64,000 nucleotides of DNA from Ariolimax columbianus (GCA_036924085.1 JAVGWX010000005.1:99777672-99841671); one strand, 5' to 3'; shown: positions 12,105 through 22,485, counted from the stretch's first letter. The notes: generated by a model not told the origin, from the sequence alone. Translations and numbers: made by a program.

Positions 12105-12325
12105 TAGAGAACAGGCTGACTGCGACATAATACACGATGACTGTGACAGAATACATGTTGACTGTGACAGAAAACAGGCTGACTGTGACAGAAAACATGC
12201 TGACTGTCAGAATGCATGCTGATTGTGACAGAAAACAGGCTGACTGTGACAGAATACATGCTGATTGTGACAGAAAACAGGCTGACTGTGACAGAATACA
12301 TGCTGATTGTGACAGAAAACAGAAC
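12105..12325. repeat. 21-bp minisatellite
   Basis: About ten units of GACTGTGACAGAAAACAGGC type, alternating between AAACAGGCT and ATACATGCT variants. Confidence 0.95.
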
Positions 12326-12379
12326 TCATCGTTAGGTTCACTGTTCTTTGTAGTTTGCCATCTTTATTTTCTGGGGATA

Positions 12380-12460
12380 TCGTGGGCTAGTGGTTAAGTG
12401 ACACGGCTCCCAATCCGAAGATGCTGGTGAAACGAAAAATAAAAAAATAAAAAAATAAAC
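12380..12460 (+). mobile_element. Truncated SINE head with A-rich tail
   Basis: CGTGGGCTAGTGGTTAAGTG and CCAATCCGAAGATGCTG match the head of the SINE at 21834, followed at once by an AAAAATA-rich tail. The box B part is missing, so an internal deletion. The tail may be shared with the neighbouring LINE 3' end. Confidence 0.65.
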
Positions 12461-12699
12461 CTGATATTTTCTAACATAATCATAATAATGTTCGCCTAGC
12501 CATCTAGGACCCGTTTGTCCAACTGCTGAGGCCAAACCTCGTTCACTGCCGAAGGGGAGACTGCTATCCGCCGGCCGGTTGGAGACTGTGGTTATATATA
12601 GCTGATTGGACATGATCTGGTTAGCCAGAACTTTCTGGTCAAGTCGAACCACGTCATCAAAACACAGGTAGGTGTCGGAGGACCAGATTGTCCGACATG

Positions 12700-13125
12700 G
12701 AGGGAAGACCTCGAGATGGAGGGAAGACTTCGAAATGGAGGGATAACTTCGAGATGGAGGGAAGACCTGGAGATTGAGGGAGGACCTCGAGATGGAGGGA
12801 AGACCTGGAGATGGAGGAAAGACTTCGAGATGGAGGGAAGACTTGGAGGTGAAAGGAGGACCTCGAGATGGAGGGAAGACTTGAAGATGGAAGGAACACT
12901 TGGAGATGGAGGAAAGACTTGGAGATGGAGGGAAGACTTCGAGATGGAAGTAACACTTGGAGGTGGAGGAAAGACTTGGAGATGGAGGGAAGACTTCGAG
13001 ATGGAGGGAGAACCTCGAGATGGAAGGAACACTTGGAGATGGAGGAAAGACTTGGAGATGGAGGGAAGACTTCGAGATGGAGGGAAGACTTCGAGATGGA
13101 GAGAAGACTTCGAGATGGAGGGAAG
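12700..13125. repeat. 19-bp array inside the LINE ORF
   Basis: Unit CTTCGAGATGGAGGGAAGA with GG and AACAC variants, about 22 copies. On the LINE strand the unit is TCTTCCCTCCATCTCGAAG, made of the codons for SLPSIS. The reverse transcriptase reads into the array as KTSLPSIS and resumes after it as PSMSDNLV. Confidence 0.92.
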
Positions 13126-13310
13126 ACTGGTCTTTGCAGACACCTCGACATTACGGACGAGATCGAACCACTGGATACCAAGCGTGCGTCGCTGGTTACG
13201 TATGTGAAATACATCGAGTCTTGATATGTCCTGTTTAAGTAGGGTCCTAGTCTCTGAACCATACAGGATGGCAGGAATTACACACGTCTGATAAATACGT
13301 ATTTTGGTTC

Positions 13311-13336
13311 AGAGAGAGAGAGAGAGAGAGAGAGAG
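13311..13336. repeat. (GA)n microsatellite inside the LINE ORF
   Basis: Sits exactly where the reverse transcriptase has an RLSL-coding CTCTCT run (LINE strand AGACTCTCTC..), followed by TKIRIYQTCV in a shifted frame. Confidence 0.85.
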
Positions 13337-14107
13337 TCTACCATTATTCTACACGCTGCGAAGGTCGTTCATAGCGAAGGCAGCAAGCCCGATCCGCCTT
13401 AACACATCAGGCACACTGCGTCCATCGGATGAAAAGGAGCTCCCCAGGTGTGAAGATTCATTGGTGCACTCTACCATGTGACCACGGACAACAATGCTGT
13501 GAGGACCAGTTTCGGGGCTAAGGTTCTGATTTTTGTCTTGGCCCAGGATATTGAAAGGCCCAGGTTTGATGTTTTGAGATCAAGTTTCTCGAGAGACTGT
13601 TGCAGAGCCGCATTGTCTGGGCAGACTAGGACTATGTCATCAGCATAGGCAAGTTCTGTGATGCGTGTGTGGGCCATGTCAATGCCTGGATGGTGGAGTT
13701 AAGACCGTGGAGAATTTAGCAGATGATTTGGCAGAAAAGGACCAGGACGCAACCCTATCTGACCCCTAACGATGTTGGAAACATGTCCGAGAGTGTGCCA
13801 CCTAGGCTGACTCTCGCACCGGTGTCCGTGTGTAGCTCCCTTATTAAGTTCAGCAGTGGAGCAGGAGTTCCGATGACTTGCAAGACTTTCCAGAGAGCGG
13901 ACCTATCGACCGAATCAAATGCAGCCTTTAGATCCACATACGCAGCACAGATGGGGCGGTTGGATGCATGGTGCAGCTCAACCAGGAGCCGGAGAGCGAG
14001 AATGGTACCCACAGCTGATCTACCCGGGGGCGGGGGGGGGGGACTGATGTGGACGTCATTTTACGATCAGAGTGGCTTGAGCCGGGCCAGCGGCACATGT
14101 ACAAATA

Positions 14108-14227
14108 CCTTGCCTGGGACTGAGAGCAGCGTGATTGGTCTATAGTTGTTGTAGTCCTTACGGCTTTCCTTGCCTGGGACTGAGAGCAGCGTGATTGGTC
14201 TATAGTTGTTGTAGTCCTTACGGCTTC
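14108..14227. repeat. 60-bp tandem duplication inside the LINE ORF
   Basis: CTTGCCTGGGACTGAGAGCA and the following 40 bp occur twice, 60 bp apart, almost without change. On the LINE strand this is the NYRPITLLSVPGK block. Confidence 0.95.
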
Positions 14228-14270
14228 CCTTGCCGTTGTATAGGGCAACATCTATTCCATCTCACTAATC

Positions 14271-14888
14271 TGTTGGAACATGTCCTGACTTCCAGACTTG
14301 TAGAAAGAGCTGAGCTGATGGAGTCCATGACGTACTTCAATAGTTCTGGTGGAATATGGCCCAGACCTGGAACTCGGCCATCTTTAATCTTCCATATGGC
14401 GGGTTGAACTTATGCCAATATTGGAGGGTCGATGCACGTCTTATTTTTTTAACGGATGATTGTTTAAAAAAAAAAAAATACCGTAATGGAACACAATTTC
14501 TGTCGGAAGGTAACGAAAGAAAAACTCACGAAATGCAACAAACATGTTTAAATGTAAGCATCGGCATTCAACTCGAAAATAAATATGCTACGTAATTTTA
14601 AAATGTACAAAATGTATCAATTACAGTAAACACATTGGGAACAATATATTCACAAAGTAAATGTCCCTAATAAGATAACCTAATAATATTATCCTTTAAG
14701 GCTACATCTGGAAACCGCCTATTTAAAGCTGACATGAAATGTAGAACAGTAACTAGCAGTCACAGACTACAAAACCCGAGTCATTACGTAAACACCCGAC
14801 CAAAGGCAACACCCGACCAGAGGAAATATAATAAATTGGAGATTTGTGTTGAAGGGGAGGCAACTAAATATATTCCTTTTAGTTACAG
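14271..14888. other. Intron 3 sequence before exon 4
   Basis: AT-rich, nothing recognised apart from the polypyrimidine-AG of the exon 4 acceptor (TATTCCTTTTAGTTACAG). Confidence 0.5.
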
Positions 14889-15088
14889 ATTTGAGGCACA
14901 GAAGCGATGTATCAGCGCCTGGCAGCATACATCGAGGATCTGGCGAGCATGTTTCCAGAGAGAAGAACGGAGCAGATACACATTCTGTCCTTAAGAATGA
15001 CGACGGTGCCACCAATAACACTTCACCCGCTGCTGTTGAGGAAACTGACAGAAAAGGATGGATATGGTTACTACCTCTGAAGGCAAAG
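14889..15088 (+). CDS. NRF-6-like exon 4 (variable linker)
   Basis: Strong acceptor CCTTTTAGTTACAG, phase 1 in (completes G+AT to Asp), open for 66 codons, phase 0 out before GTAAAC at 15089. Reads LRHRSDVSAPGSIHRGSGEH and NNTSPAAVEETDRKGWIWLL. Composition is polar and low in conserved residues, as in the cytoplasmic linker between the first helix and the acyltransferase domain. Supported mostly by splice sites and phase, less by similarity. Confidence 0.72.
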
Positions 15089-15470
15089 GTAAACCGCCTA
15101 TCTCATCGACAATAACTGTCTCACTCTAGAGTTGTCGGGGGAGGGGATGAGTAAACCGCCTACGTTATGGGCAATAACTGTCTCACTCTAGAGTTGTCGG
15201 GGGAGGGGATGAGTAAACCGCCTACGTTATGGGCAATAACTGTCTCACTCTAGAGTTGTCGGGTGTGAGGGGGGATGGGTGTGGGGGCACGAGTAAACCG
15301 CTGATCTGATGGAAGGTAACTGTCTCACTCTAGACTTGTCGAGGCACATGTAGACCGCTGATCTGATGGAAGGTAACTGTCTCACTCTAGACTTGTCGAG
15401 GCACATGTAGACCTCTTACCTCATGGAAGGTAACTGTCTCACTCTAGAGTTGTCGGGGCACAAGCAGATA
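15089..15470. repeat. 57-78 bp array that starts at the exon 4 donor
   Basis: Six units, each opening with GTAAACCGC or GTAGACC and containing AACTGTCTCACTCTAGAG and TTGTCGGGG. The first unit opens with the real splice donor of exon 4; later units carry donor-like copies of it. Confidence 0.88.
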
Positions 15471-15768
15471 GTAATAACAATGTAAACCTTCTAAGAATTT
15501 CACAGAAGCAACTAGAAGGACAGGGTGTTGGGCTGGCTTCCTTCCCCTATAGACACTTTAACCCAAATCAAAAACCTTTAAACAAATATGGTTTTCCATT
15601 AGCTGAAGTCCTGTACTCCTCATTCATATATTGACAGATTGATTGATTCAATGATTGTGTTCCGTTGGTATTTTAATGGTAAACGTGTGTGAATGCGTGC
15701 GTGTGCGTGTGTGAGATTCAGTGACATGAAATCAAAAAACGATGAATGGGAACATTGAGAGAAGGGCA
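15471..15768. other. Unassigned intron 4 sequence
   Basis: Short TG-rich patch (GTGTGTGAATGCGTGCGTGT) near 15683; nothing else recognised. Confidence 0.4.
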
Positions 15769-15769
15769 G

Positions 15770-16985
15770 AAACCAACATTTCTGGTTGGAGCATGGCATG
15801 TCAGCTGTTGTTTGTACCATTATTTCTAGCTGGAGCATGGCATGTCAGCTGTTGTTTGGACCAATATTTCTGGTTGGAGCATGACATGTCAGCTGTTGTT
15901 TGTACCACTATTTCTAGCTGGAGCATGACATGTCAGCTGTTGTTTGTACCAATATTTCTGGTTGGAGCATGGCATGTCAGCTGTTGTTTGTACCAATATT
16001 TCTAGCTGGAGCATGACATGTCAGCTGTTGTTTGTACCAATATTTCTGGTTGGAGCATGGCATGTCAGCTGTTGTTTGTACCATTATTTCTGGTTGGAGC
16101 ATGACATGTCAGCTGTTGTTTGTACCACTATTTCTAGTTGGAGCATGACATGTCAGCTGTTGTTTGTACCAATATTTCTAGTTGGAGCATAACATGTCAG
16201 CTGTTGTTTGTACCAATATTTCTGGTTGGAGCATGGCATGTCAGCTGTTGTTTGTACCAATATTTCTGGTTGGAGCATGACATGTCAGCTGTTGTTTGTA
16301 CCACTATTTCTGGTTGGAGCATGGCATGTCAGCTGTTGTTTGTACCAATATTTCTGGTTGGAGCATGGCATGTCAGCTGTTGTTTGTACCAATATTTCTG
16401 GTTGGAGCATGGCATGTCAGCTGTTGTTTGTACCAATATTTCTGGTTGGAGCATGGCATGTCAGCTGTTGTTTGTACCAATATTTCTGGTTGGAGCATAA
16501 CATGTCAGCTGTTGTTTGTACCAATATTTCTGGTTGGAGCATGGCATGTCAGCTGTTGTTTGTACCAATATTTCTGGTTGGAGCATGACATGTCAGCTGT
16601 TGTTTGTACCAATATTTCTGGTTGGAGCATGGCATGTCAGCTGTTGTTTGTACCAATATTTCTGGTTGGAGCATAACATGTCAGCTGTTGTTTGTACCAA
16701 TATTTCTGGTTGGAGCATGGCATGTCAGCTGTTGTTTGTACCAATATTTCTGGTTGGAGCATAACATGTCAGCTGTTGTTTGTACCAATATTTCTGGTTG
16801 GAGCATGGCATGTTAGCTGTTGATTGTACCATTAATATCTGGTTGGAGCATGGCATGTCAGCTGTTGTTTGTACCAATATTTCTGGTTGGAGCATGACAT
16901 GTCAGCTGTTGTTTGTACCAATATTTCTGGTTGGAGCATAACATGTCAGCTGTTGTTTGTACCAATATTTCTGGTTGGAGCATGC
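15770..16985. repeat. 44-bp minisatellite, about 28 copies
   Basis: Unit contains GGTTGGAGCATGGCATGTCA and GCTGTTGTTTGTACCAATAT. Units vary at GGCATG/GACATG/AACATG and CAATA/CATTA/CACTA. Because 44 = 3n+2, three frames rotate and the recurrent ORFs (WLEHGMSAVVCTNISG..) are repeat artefacts. Shares the word GTCAGCTGTT with the 43-bp array at 9680. Confidence 0.97.
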
Positions 16986-17121
16986 TGTTGTTTGAAGCTA
17001 CTCGTAATGAGCTCTTCAGGCTTGACGATGTGTCCTTGGTGGCAGGTTACAGTGGTTCTTATTTTCTCACGAGGGACCTGGGCGTTCCTGATGATAGACT
17101 TCTCTATAGGTTCAGCACTGA
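16986..17121. other. Unassigned sequence next to the LTR-like copy B
   Basis: Short unique segment between the 44-bp array and the LTR-like element, ending in the target duplication CTGA (17118-17121). Confidence 0.4.
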
Positions 17122-18615
17122 TGTAACAGTTCGAGCCGGAGCAAGAGAGTTTAGGGAAGGGGTGATGTGGTTGACGACTCAGACCAAAGGTAACTGAATG
17201 CGTGCGTAGGTCATTCACCGTCTCAACAAAGGAAAACAGAGTTGGGGCAAAGAATGTGGACAGGTGGGAGCTGACCACTGGCGTTCCAATTTGGGTAGAG
17301 GGAGAATGAGTGACAGACCAGATGGTAGCGGAGCTTGCTGCTATAGATGAGTGACAGGTGTGCAAAGTATTTCGTTCCAATGGCGACTGAGTAGAGCCAT
17401 CCCCCTGGGGTCCGTTGGTCAGCTTTGATACCCTCTTGAGTGTATATAAGACTAGTCAAAGTTGAGCTCACGAGGCTGGATGAGAGAGGCTGGATGAGAG
17501 AGGCTGGATGAGAGAGGCTGGATGAGAGAGGCTGGATGAGAGAGGCTGGATGAGAGAGGCTGGATGAGAGAGGCTGGACGAGAGAGGCTGGGTGAGAGGG
17601 CTGGATGAGAGAGGGCTGGATGAGAGAGGCTGGATGAGAGAGGCTGGATGAGAGAGGGCTGGATGAGAGAGGCTGGATGAGAGAGGCTGGATGAGAGAGG
17701 CTGGATGAGAGAGGCTGGATGAGAGAGGCTGGATGAGAGAGGGCTGGATGAGAGAGGCTGGATGAGAGAGGCTGGATGAGAGAGGCTGGGTGAGAGAGGC
17801 TGGATGAGAGAATTGGATGAGAGAGGCTGGATGAGAGAGGCTGGATAAGAGAGGGCTGGATGAGAGAGGCTGGATGAGAGAGGCTGGATGAGAGAGAGCT
17901 GGATGAGAGAGGCTGGATGAGAGAGACTGGATGAGAGAGGCTGGATGAGAGAGGCTGGATGAGAGAGGCTGGATGAGAGAGGCTGTATAAGAGAGGCTGG
18001 ATGAAAGAGGGCTGGATGAGAGAGGCTGGATGGGGAGGAGAGCGAATGAGAGAGTGTAGATAGGAGTCCGTGGAGCTCACCGATTTGATAGAGGAGCGAT
18101 TGATAGAATGTTGAATGAATGTTAGTGATAGAACAGAATCGCTCAAATAGGTGTGTGAGTTTTGTATTAATAGATGATCTGAACGTTTGTTGTAAGCAGG
18201 ACACATTGTGAACGAGGTATGTCCAGATCGCCCGCCTGAGGGGATTTTAGTGAGGAATAGTTTTTGATAAGGTGTGTTGAGGATGCAGTTAAAGAGATGT
18301 GTGTGCGATGTGTGTAGGCAATAGAACCGGGTTTTTGGTAGTTGGGAATTCGATCAATAGCTAATGCTTAAATTTTCCGCTTTAGTTAATATTTATATTA
18401 ACATATATATAATATAGGAATAATTAGTTAAGATGATATGTATTGTATTGTGTTTGTAATTTCACTACTCATTTTTCTGGTATGAGTATTATATAATAAA
18501 TATGCCATCTGCTGTGTGCTATATTATTTGCTGTGTGGGGTCAGGAATGATGTGGATGAGTGTGATAATGTTCTAAGTTAGAATAACCCTAGGGCAAACT
18601 GTGGGATCTGCTACA
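17122..18615. mobile_element. Solo LTR-like element, copy B (inverted relative to copy A)
   Basis: Starts TGTAACAG, ends CTGCTACA, flanked by 4-bp direct repeats CTGA (17118-17121 and 18616-18619). Its reverse complement aligns along its length to copy A (768-1715). It is about 550 bp longer than copy A because of the 14-bp array at 17465-18030. An AATAAA lies near 18496 on the + strand. No internal retrotransposon genes. Confidence 0.75.
17465..18030. repeat. 14-15 bp minisatellite inside LTR-like copy B
   Basis: About 40 units of GAGAGGCTGGATGA with occasional 15-bp GGGCTGG forms. Copy A has only a short CT-rich stretch here (1303-1380). PolySerine-proline frames on the minus strand are artefacts. 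Confidence 0.95.
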
Positions 18616-18689
18616 CTGAAGATAACACAGTGTCGACGCCAAACTCGATAGATAGACTGCTGTACGCAAACCCAAGTCTTGTCACAGAA

Positions 18690-19140
18690 ACGACTAAATC
18701 AGTTGAGAGACAAGACGAAGTCAAGTCATCTACACCCTACGTTAGAAGAGAACGACTAAATCAGTTGAGAGACAAGACGAAGTCAAGTCATCTACACCCT
18801 ACGTTAGAAGAGAACGACTAAATCAGTTGAGAGACAAGACGAAGTCAAGTCATCTACACCCTACGTTAAAAGAGAACGACTAAATCAGTTGAGAGACAAG
18901 ACGAAGTCAAGTCATCTACACCCTACGTTAGAAGAGAACGACTAAATCAGTTGAGAGACAAGACGAAGTCAAGTCATCTACACCCTACGCTAGAAGAGAA
19001 CGACTAAATCAGTTGAGAGACAAGACGAAGTCAAGTCATCTACACCCTACGTTAGAAGAGAACGACTAAATCAGTTGAGAGACAAGACGAAGTGAAGTCA
19101 TCTACACCCAACGTTAGAAGAGAACGACTAAATCAAGTGA
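18690..19140. repeat. 62-bp minisatellite, about 7 copies
   Basis: Unit with AACGACTAAATCAGTTGAGA and CAAGTCATCTACACCCTACG; AACGAC at 18751 and 18813 gives the 62-bp period. Copies are nearly identical, so a young array. Confidence 0.95.
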
Positions 19141-19254
19141 ATAAAGTCTTAAACGACTTTACTAATTAAAGCCAAGAGAATAGAAAGTAATGCAAAGACG
19201 TGATCGCCCTTATCACTCCGGTAACACTCGAGAAATATCTTTGTGTACCCACAG

Positions 19255-19396
19255 GCCAGACGTCACCAGTCCCAGGCTGGACCAAATGCAGCCACTGCTG
19301 GAGTCATCAGTGCTGGAGACAGCTGGCACCTGGAGTCTGGGTTACCTAATACAGCTGGAATTGACAGACGCGACAAAACTAGGCGGAAGACGATTG
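19255..19396 (+). CDS. NRF-6-like exon 5 (linker)
   Basis: Acceptor TTTGTGTACCCACAG, phase 0 in, donor GTAAGT at 19397, phase 1 out; both phases match the neighbours. Reads ARRHQSQAGPNAATAGVISA, then GIDRRDKTRRKTI. Polar and basic at the end, fitting the cytoplasmic side just before the acyltransferase domain. Confidence 0.75.
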
Positions 19397-19655
19397 GTAA
19401 GTCTATGCTCCTCTACACACAACTAGGCGTTTCATTTGATTTAGTACTCCTAGATCAATGTACATCTTCACCGTCTCCTCTAGATGCTGATTGTCCTTCA
19501 GCAAATTCGTATCGAAATCCGAGTGGTTCCTGGTGCAAACAGAATGTTGTTGATTTTCTTGAATGCCCACAATGAGTATTTTTACTCTTGTGTGCTCACT
19601 GAAGAGAGCATTATGTGGCGAGTTGCAATCCAAAGAAAATCCAAAGATCAGGTTG
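19397..19655. other. Start of intron 5
   Basis: Unique sequence, nothing recognised. Confidence 0.4.
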
Positions 19656-20090
19656 TTAGCCACTGTCTAGGCAAACCTTAAAACTGTTATCAAATCTCTA
19701 GGCAAACCTTTAGGCTTTTAGCCACTGTCTGGACAAACCTTTAGGCTGTTAGCCACAGTCTTGACAAACCTTTAGGCTGTTAACCACGGTCTGGGCAAAC
19801 CTTTAGGATGTTAGCCACTGTCTGGCAAACCTTTAGGCTTTTAGCCACTGTCTAGACAAACCTTTAGGCTGCTAACCACGGTCTGGGCAAACCTTTAGGC
19901 TGTTAGCCACTGTCTAAACAAACCTTTAGGATGTTAGTCACCGTCTAGACAAATCTTTAGACTGTTATCAACTGTCAAGGCAAACCTTTAGGCTGTTATC
20001 AACTGTCAAGGCAAACCTTTAGGCTGTTAGCCACCGTCTGGGCAAACCTTTAGGTTATTAATCATTGTCCTGGCAAACCTTTAGCTAACC
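19656..20090. repeat. 31-bp minisatellite
   Basis: About 13 units carrying CAAACCTTTAGGCTGTTAGC and CACTGTCTGG, moderately diverged. Confidence 0.92.
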
Positions 20091-20640
20091 TAAATACTAC
20101 CAAAATAGTTACCTACTTGGTGAAAGGGAGACAGCCCCTCCACCATGCAACAACCCAACAGGCCGATCACCAGTTTGTCAGCACACTCTATTGCATGTAT
20201 ATCAAAAAGACATCTACAACCCCAGGAGTTAAACAGGAGCCACCAAGTCAAGGAAGAAGTGTAGAGATGGTCTTTTTTGCACTGTACTCGACATGTTAAG
20301 ACAAGAACACCTTGCATCATCTTACTTAGCCATCTCTTACCACAAGTAGTGGGCAGTGGTTATACTCTGTCCTCTTCAGAAAGGTACCTGGTGCCTTCAT
20401 TGGGGATTGCGTTGAACTATTGCGGATTTGAGTAGCTTCGAAGCATGTTGGAAAAGATGACTAAAGAAGGTTGTGAACAAGGCTAGTAGCGTCATTACGT
20501 AAAACCAGTTCTACGAAAACCGCCACTACAAATGATTAGATAAAGGTTTCCTGTTGGGAAATGAGGGGGAGAGAGGGAGAGGAGGAAGGAGAGGAAGGGA
20601 GGGGAGAGAGGGGAGGGGAGGGAGGGAATGTGATACTGAC
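20091..20640. other. Unassigned intron 5 sequence with purine tract
   Basis: A G/A-rich strand (20566-20630, GGGAGAGGAGG type) precedes the next array. No gene seen. Confidence 0.5.
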
Positions 20641-21052
20641 AGATTTATTATCTGATTGATCTTACATCTACTACTTATTGAATGATTTATTATCTGATTG
20701 ATCTTACATCTACTACTGATTGAATGATTTATTATCTGATTGATCTTACATCTACTTCTTATTGAATGATTTATTATCTGATTGATCTTACATCTGCTAC
20801 TTATTGAATGATTTATTATCTGATTGATCTTACATCTACTACTTATTGAGTGATTTATTAACTGATTGATCTTACATCTACTACTTATTGAATGATTTAT
20901 TATCTGATTGATCTTACCCCTCCTACTTATTGAATGCTTTATTTACTGATTGTTCTTACATTTACTACTTATTGAATGATTTATTAATTGATTGATCTGA
21001 CCTGTCCTACATATTGAATGCCTTATTAATTTATTGATCTTATAATTTCTGC
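20641..21052. repeat. 42-bp minisatellite
   Basis: About ten units with TGATTTATTATCTGATTGAT and CTTACATCTACTACTTATTG; the last units are more diverged. Confidence 0.95.
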
Positions 21053-21550
21053 GCAACGTAAATTCGGTTGTGCAATGCAGTAATGAGAGCAATCATCAAT
21101 TTTAATACTCAATCAAGGTAAAGTTAGTCTTACCGGTCTTGACCCAGCCAGAGAAAGAACAGAACCACTCAAAACTTGTAATCATGTTATAGAAGACTAC
21201 TAATGATGTGACTAACAACCTCATCATGTAAATCAAGTTGCTACAGAAATAACCATCCCAAGAACAGAAAAAGTACATCGGCGCAGGTTTCCAAATAACA
21301 GCAACTACTATGTTGCACCTATAATTCACAAGAAACAAAATGGAAATAGAAGAGGCTTGTCACATAACAGGGATCTTAAGTCTTACGTTTCGTTCTCTAG
21401 GAAATCTTAGTGAATGTCTACAGTTTGGAAGGGCTACTCTCAGCTCTCAGAAATTTAGACATATGTTAATGAAAGTTAGGAGTGGGGGAGGGGGGGGGGG
21501 TGGATAATGTCTAGCAAACATTCCTGATAACTTGTCTTAACCTTCCACAG
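21053..21550. other. Intron 5 sequence before exon 6
   Basis: Unique sequence with a short G tract (21486-21500). Nothing recognised. Confidence 0.4.
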
Positions 21551-21642
21551 GTGAAAATGTCATTCAAGTGATGTCCCTCTACAGAAATATGCGCTCTCTT
21601 CTTGGGAAGACAAAATCACAGGGTACATTCCCCTGCATACAG
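21551..21642 (+). CDS. NRF-6-like exon 6
   Basis: Acceptor AACCTTCCACAG, phase 1 in, phase 0 out before GTAATA. Reads ENVIQVMSLYRNMRSLLGKT and KSQGTFPCIQ, matching the 'lsfSly.N.r.ll.tk...g.l.clhGiR' block that leads into the acyltransferase domain; the GIR follows in exon 7. Confidence 0.88.
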
Positions 21643-21833
21643 GTAATATTGTACAGGTAAAAACATATGCACAAGCTCGCGAACATGTACACGGTTTTTC
21701 AAATATGTACAAACAATTACGCGTATATTCAAATATATATACGCGTAATCAAACACGCATATGGGTACTGAAACATGGAAAGAGGTAATCAAACATGTAT
21801 ACAAGTGTACTAGTAAGCAAGCATGTACGCGGG
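21643..21833. repeat. Degenerate ~22-bp array starting at the exon 6 donor (left part)
   Basis: Words such as CAGGTAA, CAAACATGTACACGG and GTAATCAAACA recur about every 22 bp. CAGGTAA at the donor itself (21640-21646) is repeated 14 bp later. The array resumes at 22490-22625 after two SINEs. Confidence 0.65.
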
Positions 21834-22080
21834 GACGGCGTGGGCTAGTGGTCAAGTGACACGACTCACAACCCGAAGGTGCTGCATTCGATCCCCATCA
21901 CAGCACCGGCCATAACCCTGGGGAAGCACACCTATTTTGAAAATTCAGGAGGAAGCAGATCCTTACATAAAATGCGTGCCGGAGTCGTATGCACTGAGCC
22001 GACAGGCGCAAAATAAAAACATTGTGCAACGCCACCGCCTTGGGAAATAGAGAAATAAGGTGAACGAGAAAAAAAAAAAA
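21834..22080 (+). mobile_element. tRNA-derived SINE, full-length with poly-A tail
   Basis: Box A TGGGCTAGTGG (21841-21851), box B GCATTCGATCC (21884-21894), an about 150-bp body, and a 12-bp A tail (22069-22080). A second copy lies inverted at 35300-35548 and a truncated head at 12380. Depends on a LINE for mobility; which one is not visible. Confidence 0.85.
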
Positions 22081-22130
22081 TCATATACGCTAGAAAATAT
22101 ACATATACATTTGTTATCAATAATATATGT

Positions 22131-22485
22131 TTAATTTAGTATAGTCGAAGAATCAACCTCATTGCACACGGTTTAACCCATACGTGCTCCGGTCTGCTCC
22201 ATATTATTGGAGAATCTCAGTACAATGGACGAACTCCAACTCCAGTAATAGATTGGATACATTTTTAACATAATTTTGAATTTTGCTCGAGCAGCTACTG
22301 TTAAGCCTTTTCTTTTCGATTTCCAACTGCCGGGAAATGTTTAACGTGGGCGACACTGCACACGGGCTTCTGATCTCAACTACCCAGAGATCCGGAGAAA
22401 TAGCAGAAAGTCCACTTGAAAAGAATCCCGGTATCCACCGTGATTTTAACCCGCCACTTCCATCACCGACCTCTTACCTCGAAAC
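22131..22485 (-). mobile_element. SINE-like dispersed repeat, about 350 bp
   Basis: Aligns with 41495-41840 in the same orientation: shared TTTTCGATTTCCAACTGCCG, CTACCCAGAGATCCGG and CACACGG / CACGG blocks. The other copy ends in TAAAC repeats on the minus strand, which suggests minus orientation. Family not known to me. Confidence 0.75.

Larger units (their letters stand above)
12440..14270 (-). mobile_element. LINE reverse transcriptase relic with internal tandem expansions
   Basis: Read on the minus strand: NYRPITLLSVPGK near 14220-14110, ILALRLLVELHHASNRPICA then YVDLKAAFDSVDRSALW (14000-13870), TELAYADDIVLVCPDN (13650-13600, the catalytic YADD box), DGRSVPDVLRRIGLAAFAMN near 13420-13360, LYGSET box near 13270, then KTSLPSIS, and after an array SDNLVLRH and VVRLDQKVLANQIM to an A-rich 3' tail near 12430. 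All are ordered landmarks of one reverse transcriptase. Frameshifts and stops make it dead. The endonuclease end is absent. Confidence 0.88.

Noticed and set aside
15742..16816. Recurrent cysteine-rich ORFs that look like small secreted peptides
   Set aside because: They are the three rotating frames of the 44-bp minisatellite and share no independent start or signal sequence.
16952..17197. Possible host exon after the 44-bp array (frame LDDVSLVAGYSG)
   Set aside because: The exons on both sides already match in phase without it, and half of the frame lies in the LTR-like element.
17223..18206. 327-codon minus-strand Ser/Pro-rich frame
   Set aside because: It is the 14-bp array inside the LTR-like element plus its flanks.
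768..18615. DNA transposon with terminal inverted repeats
   Set aside because: Only about 8 bp of inverted ends with TG..CA, 4-bp duplications and no transposase. LTR reading is simpler, though not proven.
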